From Gammaproteobacteria bacterium (GTDB lineage: Bacteria; Pseudomonadota; Gammaproteobacteria; Steroidobacterales; Rariloculaceae): a stretch of DNA of 64,000 nt. Numbering within the stretch: position 1 is the stretch's first letter; each line of letters starts with the position of its first letter. The position numbers were made by a program, and so were the translations under genes. The notes under the pieces are model-generated. The model saw only the letters and a program-made list of their open reading frames with translations. It searched no databases and was not told the origin of the DNA. This document shows, piece by piece, positions 26,623 to 35,960 of this stretch. The DNA is taken from assembly GCA_017577365.1 (NCBI GenBank), contig PKRJ01000001.1:62001-126000 (forward strand), in the 5' to 3' direction.

Positions 26623-27390
26623 TCAGTCGTCGAGGATGCCGGCGACGCGGCGAGCCTCGAGCAGCGCCTCTCGCATATCGATCGCGATCGTCTGCTCGAC
26701 GATGCTCTCGTCCTGCGCGACGCTCTGCGGAAGCTTCGGGATACCGGTATCGGTGAGCGACGTCGTGGTCGTCGTCGAGTCGGGCTCGCGGCGCTTCATG
26801 GCGCGATACTTGGCTCGCCATGCCTCGACCTTGCGCTTCAGCTCCTCGATCGTGCTCGCCTGGCGATTCACGGTCTCCTCGAGCTGCTGAACGAGCTGCC
26901 GCTGCTCCTCGAGACTCGCCTCGAGCGTGCGCGCGCGCTCGCTGTCCGCGCGCAAGCTCTTGATCAGCGACTTTCTCGCCTCGAGCTCGGCGCGCAGCGA
27001 CGCGATCTCGGCGGCGCTTCCTGCGGATTCGTTATCGGCCGCCTCCTCGAGCTCGCGGACGCGCTGCCGCAGCTCGCGCGACTCGCCCTCGAGCCGCTCC
27101 TTGTCGCGCTTCAACGCGTCGAGCTCCGCGGTCTTCCGCTCGAGCTCGAGCTCGAGCTTGGAGGCGCTCTCGGCCTCGGCTCGAAGCGTGTCGATCAGGT
27201 TTTCCTGCGAGCGGACGCGTTCATCGAGCTCGGCGATCCGCTTCTCGCTCTGCGCGGAAGCCTGCTCCGCGTCCGCGAGCCTACTGCGCGCTTGCTCGAG
27301 CTCCGTGAGCACGCACGACATCTGCGCGCCCCACTCGGCCAGCAAATCGGTCAGGCGCTCCCGCAGCGCCCGGGTGTCGAGCTCGTTCAT
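26623..27390 (-). CDS. coiled-coil protein, function unknown
   Basis: A 255-residue protein that is almost entirely coiled coil from about residue 15 to 205, with heptads rich in Glu, Leu, Arg and Ala. The C-terminal tail (TGIPKLPQSVAQDESIVEQTI, then MREALLEARRVAGILDD) contains two short conserved-looking helices. No signal or membrane segment is visible. The start is uncertain: ATG 27390 begins just before the first helix, and a GTG at 27468 with GGGGGT upstream would add 26 residues. It is convergent with the DUF1134 gene. I do not recognise a family; an SMC-like or cell-division accessory role would be guesswork. Confidence 0.72.
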   Translation of the reverse strand: MNELDTRALRERLTDLLAEWGAQMSCVLTELEQARSRLADAEQASAQSEKRIAELDERVRSQENLIDTLRAEAESASKLELELERKTAELDALKRDKERLEGESRELRQRVRELEEAADNESAGSAAEIASLRAELEARKSLIKSLRADSERARTLEASLEEQRQLVQQLEETVNRQASTIEELKRKVEAWRAKYRAMKRREPDSTTTTTSLTDTGIPKLPQSVAQDESIVEQTIAIDMREALLEARRVAGILDD

Positions 27391-27549
27391 CGAGAAATTC
27401 CGTCCAGCGGAAGATCCGCCGACGTTAAGTTGCACGGATTCGAGGTGACTTGCTCGGACCTGCGTCACACCCCCGACGCCCGACGATCGAAAACCGCGGA
27501 CGATTTCGCGCCCCGCGCCCGGCCTCGGCGGGGCCGCCGCCCGGGCCGC

Positions 27550-28605
27550 TCAGCGGAACCGCCGCTGCAAGGCCTCGAGCGCGGCGCTGCCCGGGCAGAG
27601 CGACTCGTACGACAGCGACGCGAGTGGCGTTTGCGTCGTGCCGTTCATGACGTGGAAGTGCGGCTCGCTTTCGTCGATATAGAGCAGACCCGTGACGATC
27701 TCCCCGGCGCGATGCCGCGATCGGATATAGTCGAGCGCCGCGCCCCGGTTGCCCGGATCGTAGTCCTTGCTCACCTTGCGCAACCGCACGCGGCTGCCGT
27801 CGTGGAGCTCGACGTCGACGATCTCACCCTCGGCGTAACTGGTCTGGATCGCGGCCCTCGCCGGCACGAAATCCGCCTCGACGGCCGTGCTGCGGTGTGT
27901 CCGCGTGTACGCGTAGCTCTTCGTCGACGCCTCGTGGTCGTTGAACGTCACGCAAGGCGACAACACGTCGATCAGCGCGAACCCCTTGTGAAGGAGACCC
28001 GCCTTGATCAACGGCACGAGCTGCTCCTTGTCGCCCGAGAAGCTCCTCGCGACGAACGTGCCGCCCAGCGCGAGGGCCATCTGCACGGGATCGATCGGCG
28101 GCTGACGGTTCTCCTCGCCCTTCTTCGCCTTCGCGCCGATATCGGCCGACGCGGAGAACTGCCCCTTCGTGAGCCCGTATACGCCGTTGTTCTCGATGAT
28201 GTAGAGCATGTTGAGGTTTCGGCGTACCGCGTGCGCGAACTGGCCGAGACCGATCGACAGCGAGTCGCCGTCGCCGGAGACGCCGATGATGTAGAGCTCG
28301 CGATTCGCGGCCGACGCGCCGGTCGCGATCGACGGCATGCGGCCGTGCACTGCGTTGAAGCCGTGCGACGCGCCGAGGAAATAGGCCGGCGTCTTCGACG
28401 AGCAGCCGATGCCGCTCACTTTCGCGGCGCGATGCGGAGGAATATCGAGCTCGAAGAACGCCTGCACGATCGCGGCCGTGACCGAGTCGTGGCCGCAGCC
28501 CGCGCAGAGCGTCGACATGCCGCCCTCGTAGTCGCGCATCGTGAGGCCGAGCCCGTTGCGGCGCAGCCCCTTGTGCAGGATCTTCGGTTTCGCGATCGAC
28601 GTCAT
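27550..28605 (-). CDS. korB: 2-oxoacid:acceptor oxidoreductase beta subunit (KorB type)
   Basis: The thiamine-diphosphate-binding subunit of a 2-oxoacid (probably 2-oxoglutarate) oxidoreductase, which turns 2-oxoglutarate and CoA into succinyl-CoA with electron transfer to ferredoxin or NADP. The 351-residue protein has the cluster-binding CAGCGHDSV motif at the N-terminus, a further Cys in GIGCSSKTP, and the diphosphate/Mg motif GDGDSLSIG followed by NNGVYGLTKGQFS. LLYIDESEPHFHVMNG sits near the C-terminus. Its ATG overlaps the stop codon of the alpha subunit (ATGA), so the two are translationally coupled. It is the last gene of the operon. Confidence 0.94.
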   Translation of the reverse strand: MTSIAKPKILHKGLRRNGLGLTMRDYEGGMSTLCAGCGHDSVTAAIVQAFFELDIPPHRAAKVSGIGCSSKTPAYFLGASHGFNAVHGRMPSIATGASAANRELYIIGVSGDGDSLSIGLGQFAHAVRRNLNMLYIIENNGVYGLTKGQFSASADIGAKAKKGEENRQPPIDPVQMALALGGTFVARSFSGDKEQLVPLIKAGLLHKGFALIDVLSPCVTFNDHEASTKSYAYTRTHRSTAVEADFVPARAAIQTSYAEGEIVDVELHDGSRVRLRKVSKDYDPGNRGAALDYIRSRHRAGEIVTGLLYIDESEPHFHVMNGTTQTPLASLSYESLCPGSAALEALQRRFR

Positions 28606-30413
28606 GCCGCCACCCCCGCGAGTCTCACACGCTTCACCGCGTCGACGATGCCGTTGCAGTCGATCGGAAGCCCGCCGTAAGAAAGCACCGGCTCGAGGCG
28701 CTCCTTCGGGCAACGCGTCTCGAGCGTGAGCAGCGATTTGAGCTGCGCGTCGCGGTTCTGCTCGACGACGAGCACCCGTTCGTGCGTCTCGAGAAAGCGC
28801 TCGACCTCCTCGCCGAACGGAAACGCGCGGATCCGGCAATAGTCGACGTGGATACCTTCCTCGGCGAGCCGCTCGATCGCCTCGACGACGGCCGGATCGC
28901 TGCTGCCGACGGCGACGATGCCGAGACCGTCGGCCTCCGGATGCGTGCGGACGACGGGCGCGGGCACGAGGCGCGCCGCCGTTCGCCACTTCTCGAGCAG
29001 CCGATCGACGAGCTCCTGGTAATCGCGCGCGTTCTCCGTATAGAGCCCGTACTTGTTGTGCCCGGAGCCGCGCACGAAATACGAGCCCTTCGGGTGCACG
29101 CCGGGATAGGTCCGATAAGGGATACCGTCGCCGTCGACGTCGAGATAGCGGAAGAAGCTCTTCGCCTGCTCGAGCTCCTCCGCGCCGAGCACCTTGCCGC
29201 GGTCGGGCCTGTAGCCGTCGTCCCACGTGAGCTCGTCGCACATCCAATCGTTCATGCCGAGATCGAGATCGGACATCACGATCACCGGCGTTTGCAGGCG
29301 GTCCGCGAGATCGAACGCCGTCACGGTGAGCTCGAAGCATTCGCGCGGATCGGCGGGAAAGAGCAGCACGTGCCTCGTGTCGCCGTGCGAGGCGTACGCG
29401 GCGGCGAGGATATCCGCCTGCTGCGTTCGCGTCGGCATGCCGGTCGACGGACCCACCCGTTGCACATCGATGACGACGGCGGGAAGCTCGGTGAAGTACG
29501 CGAAACCGAGGAACTCCTGCATCAGCGAAAGCCCCGGCCCGCTCGTCGGCGTGAACGCGCGCGCCCCGTTCCACGTCGCGCCGAGCACGATGCCGATCGC
29601 CGCGAGCTCGTCCTCCGCCTGGATCACGCAGTAGCGGCGCTCGCCGGTCTCGGGATCGACGCGGAAACGCTCGCAGAAGCTCTTGAACGCGTCCATGACC
29701 GACGTCGACGGCGTGATCGGATACCACGCGCCGACCGTGGCGCCCGCGTAAACGCAGCCGAGCGCCGTCGCCGTGTTGCCGTCGATCATGATCTTCCCGG
29801 CGGTCAGGTTCCGCCGCTCGACGCGCGTCGGCAGGGGGCAATCGAAATGCTCCCGCGCGTAGCGGAAGCCGAGATCGAGCGCCTGGAGATTCGCATCGAT
29901 CGCCGCAGGCTTTCTCGCGAAGGTTTCGCGAACGAGCTCCTCGACGACTTCACGCTCGATGTCGAGCAGCGCGGTCAACGCACCGACATAGGCCATGTTC
30001 TTCATCAGCACTCGCGTGCGCGCGTTCGCGAAGTGCTCGTTGCACATTCGCGCGAGCGGCACGCCGAGGATCGTGACGTCGGGACGCGACAGCAGCTTGT
30101 CGCGCGGCCACGTCGAATCGTAGAGCAGCACGCCGCCCGGCGTGACCTCGTGCAGATCCTGCAGGTAGGTCTGCGCGTTCATCGCGACCATCACGTCGAC
30201 GTTGCCGGAACGCGCGAGGCGGCCTTTCTCGTTGACGCGGATCTCGTACCAGGTCGGCAGGCCTTGGATGTTCGACGGGAAGAAGTTCTTACCGGAGACC
30301 GGCACGCCCATCCGGAAGATCGACCTCATCAGCAACGAGTTCGCGCTCGCGGAGCCGGTCCCGTTGACGTTCGCGAGCTTGATGACGAAATCGTTTACCC
30401 GATCTTGCGACAC
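28602..30413 (-). CDS. korA: 2-oxoacid:acceptor oxidoreductase fused gamma-alpha subunit (KorA type)
   Basis: A 603-residue protein with the gamma domain first (residues 1-190: ANVNGTGSASANSLLMRSIF) and the alpha/pyrimidine-binding domain after it (GNTATALGCVYAGATVGAWY, then PITPSTSVMDAF), ending in the transketolase C-terminal-like domain. GTG 30413 is the start because GGAGG lies four bases upstream. This overlaps the upstream gene by 19 bases. The fused gamma-alpha form is typical of bacterial 2-oxoglutarate enzymes (KorA). The specificity for 2-oxoglutarate rather than pyruvate or branched acids is inferred from the operon, not from active-site residues. Confidence 0.92.
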   Translation of the reverse strand: MSQDRVNDFVIKLANVNGTGSASANSLLMRSIFRMGVPVSGKNFFPSNIQGLPTWYEIRVNEKGRLARSGNVDVMVAMNAQTYLQDLHEVTPGGVLLYDSTWPRDKLLSRPDVTILGVPLARMCNEHFANARTRVLMKNMAYVGALTALLDIEREVVEELVRETFARKPAAIDANLQALDLGFRYAREHFDCPLPTRVERRNLTAGKIMIDGNTATALGCVYAGATVGAWYPITPSTSVMDAFKSFCERFRVDPETGERRYCVIQAEDELAAIGIVLGATWNGARAFTPTSGPGLSLMQEFLGFAYFTELPAVVIDVQRVGPSTGMPTRTQQADILAAAYASHGDTRHVLLFPADPRECFELTVTAFDLADRLQTPVIVMSDLDLGMNDWMCDELTWDDGYRPDRGKVLGAEELEQAKSFFRYLDVDGDGIPYRTYPGVHPKGSYFVRGSGHNKYGLYTENARDYQELVDRLLEKWRTAARLVPAPVVRTHPEADGLGIVAVGSSDPAVVEAIERLAEEGIHVDYCRIRAFPFGEEVERFLETHERVLVVEQNRDAQLKSLLTLETRCPKERLEPVLSYGGLPIDCNGIVDAVKRVRLAGVAA

Positions 30414-32203
30414 GGCACCTCCGCTTCCGTGCTCTGGTCGGCGGCGTACGGAATGACGACCCTCGACTTCTGCATGTCCCACGCGCCCGTCGGGCAGCGC
30501 TCGGCGCACAGCCCGCAGTGCACGCAGAGATTCTCGTCCTTCACCATCACCCGCCCGGTCTGCTTCAGCGGCGCGGAGACGAACAGCGGCTGCTCGGGGT
30601 TCAGGCGCGGCGCCTTCAGCGATCGCTCGAGCTCGGGCGCGTCGGCGTTTCGCGCGATCGTCAGGCAGTCGACCGGGCAGATATCGATGCAGGCATCGCA
30701 CTCGATGCAGAGGTCGGACGTGAAGACCGTCTGCAGATCGCAGTTCAAGCAACGCTCGACCTCGGTCGCGATCTGCTCCGGCGTGAAGCCGAGCTCCACC
30801 TCGATGTCGAGCCTCTTGAACCGGCTCTTGAGATCGACGTGCGGCACGAGGCGTCGCTCCGACGGGTCGAACGCGTTGCTGTAGCTCCACTCGTGGATGC
30901 CCATCTTCGCGCTCGAGAGCGTGACGCCGCGCGGCAGCCGCTCCGTCAACGGGCGGCCGCGGCAATGGAGATGAATCGAGATCGCGGCCTGATGGCCGTG
31001 CTCGACGGCCCAGATGATGTTCTTCGGCCCGAAGGCCGCGTCGCCGCCGAAGAATACGCCGGCGCGCGTCGATTCGAACGTCACCGGATCGACGACCGGC
31101 ACGCCCCACTTGTCGAACTCGATGCCGAGATCGCGCTCGATCCACGGGAACGCGTTCTCCTGGCCGATCGCGAGGACGACGTCGTCGCACGGAATCAGCA
31201 CCTCTTCGACGACGCGGCTGCCCACGATGCGCCCTCGCTCGTCGAGGTCGTACTCGAGCTTGTCGAAGCGCATTCCGACGAGCTTGCCGTCCTCGACGAC
31301 GAACGCTTTCGGCGAGTGGTTGACGACGATCTCGACGCGTTCCTCCTCCGCGTCCTCGAGCTCCCATTCCGACGCCTTGAAGAACTGGCGCGGCTTGCGC
31401 GCCATGACTTTCACGTCCTTCGCGCCGAGCCGGAGCGCGCTGCGGCAGCAGTCCATCGCCGTGTTGCCGACGCCGATGATCAGCACGCGCTCGCCGATCG
31501 AGTCGACGTGACCGAACGCGATCGACTCGAGCCATTGGATGCCGATATGGATGCGGTCAGTGTCGCGCCGCCCGGGAAGGTCGAGATCCTTGCCCTTCGG
31601 CGCGCCGCTGCCGACGAAGATCGCATCGAAGCCTTCGTCGAGGAGCGCTCGCATGCTTTTCACCGGCGTCGAGAGCCTCAAGTCCGCGCCCATGTCGACG
31701 ATGTAGCCGATCTCCTCGTCGAGCACGCTCGCCGGCAAACGAAAAGCGGGGATATTCGTGCGCATCAAGCCGCCGGGCTTGTCGTGGGCCTCGAAGATCA
31801 CGCACTCGTAGCCGAGCGGCAGCAAGTCGTTCGCGACGCTGAGCGAGGCGGGTCCTGCGCCGACGAGCGCGACGCGTTTACCGTTGCGAACGGCGGGCGC
31901 CTTGGGCAGTCGGCTCGTGATGTCGCCGCGATGATCGGCCGCGGCCCGTTTCAGTCGGCAGATCGCGACCGGTTTCTCCTCGACCCGCCCGCGTCGACAC
32001 GCGGGCTCGCACGGACGGTCGCAGACCCGCCCGAGAATGCCCGGAAAGACGTTCGACCGTCGATTGAGCAGATACGCATCGTCGAACCGCCCGAGCGAGA
32101 TCAGCCTGATGTACTCGGGAACGTCCGTGTGCGCCGGGCACGCCCACTGACAATCGACGACTCGGTGGAAATACTCCGTTCCTTGCGTCTTCGTCGGCTC
32201 CAT
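30395..32203 (-). CDS. FAD/NAD(P)-dependent oxidoreductase with ferredoxin domains (KorC/GltD-like)
   Basis: A 602-residue flavoprotein linking NAD(P)H to ferredoxin-type centres. Residues 1-110 are the GltD-like N-terminal region with cysteines CQWACP, CDRPCEPAC and ICR for [4Fe-4S] clusters. Then come the FAD Rossmann VALVGAGPASLSVAND and the NAD(P) Rossmann VLIIGVGNTAMDCCR. The final 100 residues hold two [4Fe-4S] ferredoxin motifs, CIECDACIDICPVDC and CVHCGLCAERCPTG. It starts at ATG 32203 behind a GAGGT site. From memory, a three-subunit 2-oxoglutarate:NADP+ oxidoreductase with such a flavoprotein (KorC) was described in the beta-proteobacterium Azoarcus evansii; the sizes and order here agree. 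First gene of the operon. Confidence 0.87.
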   Translation of the reverse strand: MEPTKTQGTEYFHRVVDCQWACPAHTDVPEYIRLISLGRFDDAYLLNRRSNVFPGILGRVCDRPCEPACRRGRVEEKPVAICRLKRAAADHRGDITSRLPKAPAVRNGKRVALVGAGPASLSVANDLLPLGYECVIFEAHDKPGGLMRTNIPAFRLPASVLDEEIGYIVDMGADLRLSTPVKSMRALLDEGFDAIFVGSGAPKGKDLDLPGRRDTDRIHIGIQWLESIAFGHVDSIGERVLIIGVGNTAMDCCRSALRLGAKDVKVMARKPRQFFKASEWELEDAEEERVEIVVNHSPKAFVVEDGKLVGMRFDKLEYDLDERGRIVGSRVVEEVLIPCDDVVLAIGQENAFPWIERDLGIEFDKWGVPVVDPVTFESTRAGVFFGGDAAFGPKNIIWAVEHGHQAAISIHLHCRGRPLTERLPRGVTLSSAKMGIHEWSYSNAFDPSERRLVPHVDLKSRFKRLDIEVELGFTPEQIATEVERCLNCDLQTVFTSDLCIECDACIDICPVDCLTIARNADAPELERSLKAPRLNPEQPLFVSAPLKQTGRVMVKDENLCVHCGLCAERCPTGAWDMQKSRVVIPYAADQSTEAEVPCRKIG

Positions 32204-32671
32204 CGCGACCTCATCCAATCCGGCCGGCCGGTGCACGCGACCGGACGAGCGAGTCGAGCGGCGTTCGGCGGGATCGGTAGACCATTACGGTATCCAGTGT
32301 CGGCCCAGGCTTGCGCAGCGGAGTTTTCCGGAACGGCAGGAGTTATCTCTCGGCGATACCGACAGGGCGAACACCAGGGACCGTACGGACCGCGACGCGA
32401 GACGCGGCGGCGCGAAGGTCGCTCGAGGGCTGCGGAGGAGGCACCCCGCCCGAGATGCTACGTCGGCGCAACAATGCGGAGCCCGGACCGAATCATCCGT
32501 CAGTGGAGAAGGGTTGGCGCATTATAGACCGCGGCAAGCGCGCCACAAGCTTGGACGGGCCGCGGATCCGCCTTCCGTGCCCGGGCCATCGCCGGAACCG
32601 AGTCGGCACGGCCCCGGTCTCATTGTTCGATCGCACTGCGTCAGCGATCGACGTTTGGATAGAATGGGACG
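32204..32671. other. 468-bp gap between divergent kor operon and TPR-TonB gene
   Basis: No convincing coding frame, repeat or RNA structure is seen. The sequence is GC-rich with short A/T islands (GCATTATAGACC near 32519, and TAGAAT at 32660-32665 just before the next ATG). It presumably holds promoters for both flanking transcripts. Confidence 0.6.
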
Positions 32672-34144
32672 ATGGTCCGGCGCATGAAACGATTCCCGGC
32701 GCTTTCGCTCGCGGCGCTCGCGGGCGCGATCCTTTCCATCGAGGGCTACTCCCAAACCGATTCCGACGAGCGGTCGGCGGAAACGTCGCCGGTGGAGCGC
32801 GGTGAAGACGCCGCGTCGGGCGACGAGCCCCGCAACGCGAGCGTCGAGCTGCGCGACCTCCCGGAGGTGCCCGAACGGCTGCGCGGGCTCGCCGAGTACG
32901 ACGACGCGACGGACGAGCCTCCCCGTCCTGTGACCCGGTTCGAGACGCTGCTCGAGATGAACCGGCTCGCGAGCGCCGAGCGTTATGACGAGGCGCTGCC
33001 GCTCGCGGAGCAACTGATCCGGTTGACCGAGCAGGAGTTCGGCACGGAGAGCATCGAGACGGCGGAGGCCTACCACTCGGCGGCGGACGTCCAGCGGGAC
33101 GCCGGAGAGCACGAGCTCGCGGAGCAGAACTATCTGCGCGCGGTCGAGCTGTTCCGCGCCGTGGACGGACCGTACACGCACCGCGCGATCGAGCCGTTGA
33201 TCGGGCTCGGCGACAACTATCAGGCCGCGGGCCAGCACCTGAACGCCGTGACGGTCTACAACGAGGCGCGGACGATCAGCCGCCGCGCCTACGGCCTCTT
33301 GAACGAAGGGCAGGTCCCGATTCTCGACCGCATCACCGAAGCTTTCCAGGCGCTCGGGCAATACGTCGAGGCCGACGAGCAGCAACGCACGATTCTGCAC
33401 CTCGCGGAGCGCAACTATCCGGAAGGCTCGCTCGAGCATCTCGAGGCGCTCTACCGCTACGCCGGCTGGCTGCGCTCGAGCGGCCGGTTCCACGACGAGC
33501 GCCTCCAGTACGCGCGCGCGATGCGTCTCATCCGCGAGATGCACGGCAAGGACAGCACGCTGCTCGTGCGGCCGCTCCGCGAGGTTGCGAACAGCTTCCG
33601 CGAGCAGCGGCTGCCCGATAACCAGGGAGTGAGCTCGTTGCGCACGGCGCTCGAGCTGCTCGACAAAGATACCAATGCCAACTCGCTGCTCCGCGCGGAA
33701 GTGCTGCGCGACATGGGCGACTGGGAGATCGCGTTCAGCCGCGTCCAGCCCGACCTCGACACCTACGTGCGAGCCTGGACGCTGCTCGGCGACGTCGAGA
33801 ACGGCGAGGAGCTGCGTCGCGAGTGGTTCGGTGAGCGGCTCCACAGCGTGTACATGGAACCGATCAACGACCAGGGTTTGAGCCGCGCTCCGGAAGCCGT
33901 GCCGGGTTACGTGATCGTGACGTTCGACGTCGATCGTTTCGGCCGAACCAGCAACGTGCGCGTCGCTCGCTCCGAGCCGCGCGGCTACAAGGACGACGCC
34001 GTCGTCCGCGCGGTCCAGCGTTGGCGCTTCCGTCCGCTGATCGAGAACGGCGAGATCGTCCCGCGCGAAGACGTCCCGCTGCGGTTCAACTACCGCTATC
34101 TGCCGGAGTCCTTGTCGAGCGGCGAGGACGCCGACGCCGGCTGA
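32672..34144 (+). CDS. TPR-repeat protein with TonB-like C-terminal domain
   Basis: A 490-residue exported protein. The N-terminus has a signal-like helix (FPALSLAALAGAILSIEGYSQ) after MVRRMKR, then an acidic linker. Tetratricopeptide-like helical repeats run from about residue 90 to 370 (EALPLAEQLIRLTEQEFG, AEQNYLRAVELFR, AVTVYNEARTISRR, and so on). The last 100 residues form a TonB C-terminal domain (PGYVIVTFDVDRFGRTSNVRV, AVVRAVQRWRFRPLIENG). It lacks the proline-rich spacer of classic TonB, so it may be a periplasmic scaffold rather than an energy transducer. A TAGAAT -10-like hexamer ends seven bases before the ATG and no Shine-Dalgarno is seen, so the transcript may be leaderless. Confidence 0.85.
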   Translation: MVRRMKRFPALSLAALAGAILSIEGYSQTDSDERSAETSPVERGEDAASGDEPRNASVELRDLPEVPERLRGLAEYDDATDEPPRPVTRFETLLEMNRLASAERYDEALPLAEQLIRLTEQEFGTESIETAEAYHSAADVQRDAGEHELAEQNYLRAVELFRAVDGPYTHRAIEPLIGLGDNYQAAGQHLNAVTVYNEARTISRRAYGLLNEGQVPILDRITEAFQALGQYVEADEQQRTILHLAERNYPEGSLEHLEALYRYAGWLRSSGRFHDERLQYARAMRLIREMHGKDSTLLVRPLREVANSFREQRLPDNQGVSSLRTALELLDKDTNANSLLRAEVLRDMGDWEIAFSRVQPDLDTYVRAWTLLGDVENGEELRREWFGERLHSVYMEPINDQGLSRAPEAVPGYVIVTFDVDRFGRTSNVRVARSEPRGYKDDAVVRAVQRWRFRPLIENGEIVPREDVPLRFNYRYLPESLSSGEDADAG

Positions 34145-34217
34145 CCCGCATTTCGGTTAGCCGGAGCTGTTCCCCACCGCGGAAAGCCGGTAAGCTCCCC
34201 GTTCATCGGGGAAACCA

Positions 34218-35129
34218 ATGGCCAACAAGATCATCTTGTCCGTCGTAGATCCGACGGCCGAAGAGCAGCCGGCAGCCGAGCGCGCCGCCTGGCTCGCAGC
34301 GAAAGTCGGCGCGCGCCTCGAGCTCTTCGTCTGCGACGACGTTCCCCGTTCGGACGAAACCCGCGAAGCCGCGCTCGAGGCGCACCGCGAACGTCTTCGC
34401 GCCCTCGCGCAACGCCTTTCCGCCGGCGGGATCGAGATCACCGTCGACGCGAGGTGGGGTCGCCCGCTCGATCGCGGCGTCGTCGCGAAGATCATCGACA
34501 CGGAGCCGCTGCTCGTCGTCAAGGACACGCATTACCACACGGGAATCAAGCGTACGCTGTTCACGAACACGGACTGGAGCTTGATTCGGACGTGCCCGGC
34601 GCCGCTGCTTCTCGTGAAGCCGCGCCCGATCGCCGTCGAGCCGGTCGTCGTCGCGGCCGTCGATCCGATGCACGAGCACGACAAGCCGGCCGAGCTCGAC
34701 CGCGCGATCCTCGCCTTCGCGAAGGAATTGGCGACCGCGCTGAACGGGCAGCTTCATGTCCACCACTCGTTCGATATCGGGCCGGTCCTCGCGGCCATCG
34801 CCGGGACGCCGGGTTCGACGATGGCAGTGCCGGTCGAGGAGATCTCGGAGGCCGCCGAAGCCGAGCATCGCAAAGCGCTCGAGAAGCTCGTCGCGGACTT
34901 CGGCATCGAGCCGTCGCGCCTGCACCTCGAGCAGGGCGTGCCGCACGAGGCGCTCGTCAGGCAGGCCGAAGCGCTCGGCGCCGATATCGTCGTCATGGGC
35001 GCCGTGTCGCGCAGCGGGCTGAAGCGCATTTTCGTCGGCAGCACGGCCGAGCGCGCGCTCGATCGTCTGCCCTGCGATCTCCTCGTCATCAAGCCGCCGG
35101 CGTTCACGCCGCCGGCCGATCACGGGTGA
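34218..35129 (+). CDS. tandem universal stress protein (UspE-like)
   Basis: A 303-residue cytosolic protein with two Usp domains, residues 1-140 and 145-295, as in UspE. The first domain has IILSVVDPTAEEQ at the N-terminus. The second ends with the ATP-binding-type motif GAVSRSGLKRIFVGSTAERAL followed by LPCDLLVIKPP, while the first ends TCPAPLLLVKP without a complete G-2x-G-9x-G[ST] motif. Length and arrangement match UspE, which is linked to stress survival and aggregation. GGGGAA precedes the ATG. It stands alone between the TPR-TonB gene and the two-component pair. Confidence 0.93.
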   Translation: MANKIILSVVDPTAEEQPAAERAAWLAAKVGARLELFVCDDVPRSDETREAALEAHRERLRALAQRLSAGGIEITVDARWGRPLDRGVVAKIIDTEPLLVVKDTHYHTGIKRTLFTNTDWSLIRTCPAPLLLVKPRPIAVEPVVVAAVDPMHEHDKPAELDRAILAFAKELATALNGQLHVHHSFDIGPVLAAIAGTPGSTMAVPVEEISEAAEAEHRKALEKLVADFGIEPSRLHLEQGVPHEALVRQAEALGADIVVMGAVSRSGLKRIFVGSTAERALDRLPCDLLVIKPPAFTPPADHG

Positions 35130-35255
35130 AAACCTGCGAACGCTCGGTCTTCCGAGAAGGTCGATATTGTCAACAATTGTGAAGCGACGGACGCGAAACC
35201 GCACGGGTCTTCGCGTCAGGCCCGCCGTTGTGGCAAGGTGCGCAGTTGACGAACC

Positions 35256-35957
35256 ATGACTGCGAATCGAATTCTGATCATCGACGACGATACGCGCCTG
35301 ACGGAGATGCTGGCCGAGTACCTCGCGCCGGAGGGGCTCTCCGTGACCGCGTACGCGAACGGCTCGACGGGGCTCCGCGAAGCGCAGACGGGCGAGTACG
35401 ATCTGATCGTGCTCGACGTGATGCTGCCCGGGCTTTCCGGCTTCGAGGTGCTGAAACAGCTGCGTGAATCGGGGTCCGAAACCCCGGTGCTGATGCTGAC
35501 CGCGCGCGGCGACGACGTCGACCGCATCGTCGGCCTCGAGATGGGCGCGGACGACTATCTTCCGAAGCCGTTCAATCCACGAGAGCTTCTCGCACGCATC
35601 AAAGCGATCCTTCGCCGCACGGCCGAGTCCGAGCAGGAGGACGTCGTCGAGATCAACGTCGGCCCGCTGCGCGCCCACATGCAGCGGCGCGAGGCGTGGC
35701 TCGACGGCGAGCCGTTGAAGCTGACCAACGCCGAGTTCGTGATCCTCGCGACGCTGATGAAGGCGGCCGGCGACGTCGTGTCGCGGGAGACGCTGACGCG
35801 AACGGCGCTCGGCCGCCGGCTGCTGCCCGACGACCGCAGCCTCGACACCCATATCAGCAACCTGCGCAAGAAGCTCGGCCAGGGGGAGCAAGGCGGCGTG
35901 CAGATTCGCAGCGTCCGCGGCAGCGGCTACGTGCTCGTGCCGCCGATGGATAACTGA
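35256..35957 (+). CDS. OmpR/PhoB-type response regulator (CpxR-like)
   Basis: A 233-residue response regulator with a receiver domain: acidic pocket DDD near residues 10-12, phosphoacceptor D54 in LIVLDVMLPG, and Lys in PKPFNP. A winged-helix DNA-binding domain follows, with recognition helix SLDTHISNLRKKLG and wing IRSVRGSGYVL. The closest E. coli relative by pattern is CpxR, including the TNAEFVILATLMKAAGDVVSRETL stretch. It begins a two-gene unit with the sensor, separated by three bases. The envelope-stress role is by analogy only; no CpxR-like direct repeat was recognised upstream. Confidence 0.93.
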   Translation: MTANRILIIDDDTRLTEMLAEYLAPEGLSVTAYANGSTGLREAQTGEYDLIVLDVMLPGLSGFEVLKQLRESGSETPVLMLTARGDDVDRIVGLEMGADDYLPKPFNPRELLARIKAILRRTAESEQEDVVEINVGPLRAHMQRREAWLDGEPLKLTNAEFVILATLMKAAGDVVSRETLTRTALGRRLLPDDRSLDTHISNLRKKLGQGEQGGVQIRSVRGSGYVLVPPMDN

Positions 35958-35960
35958 TCG

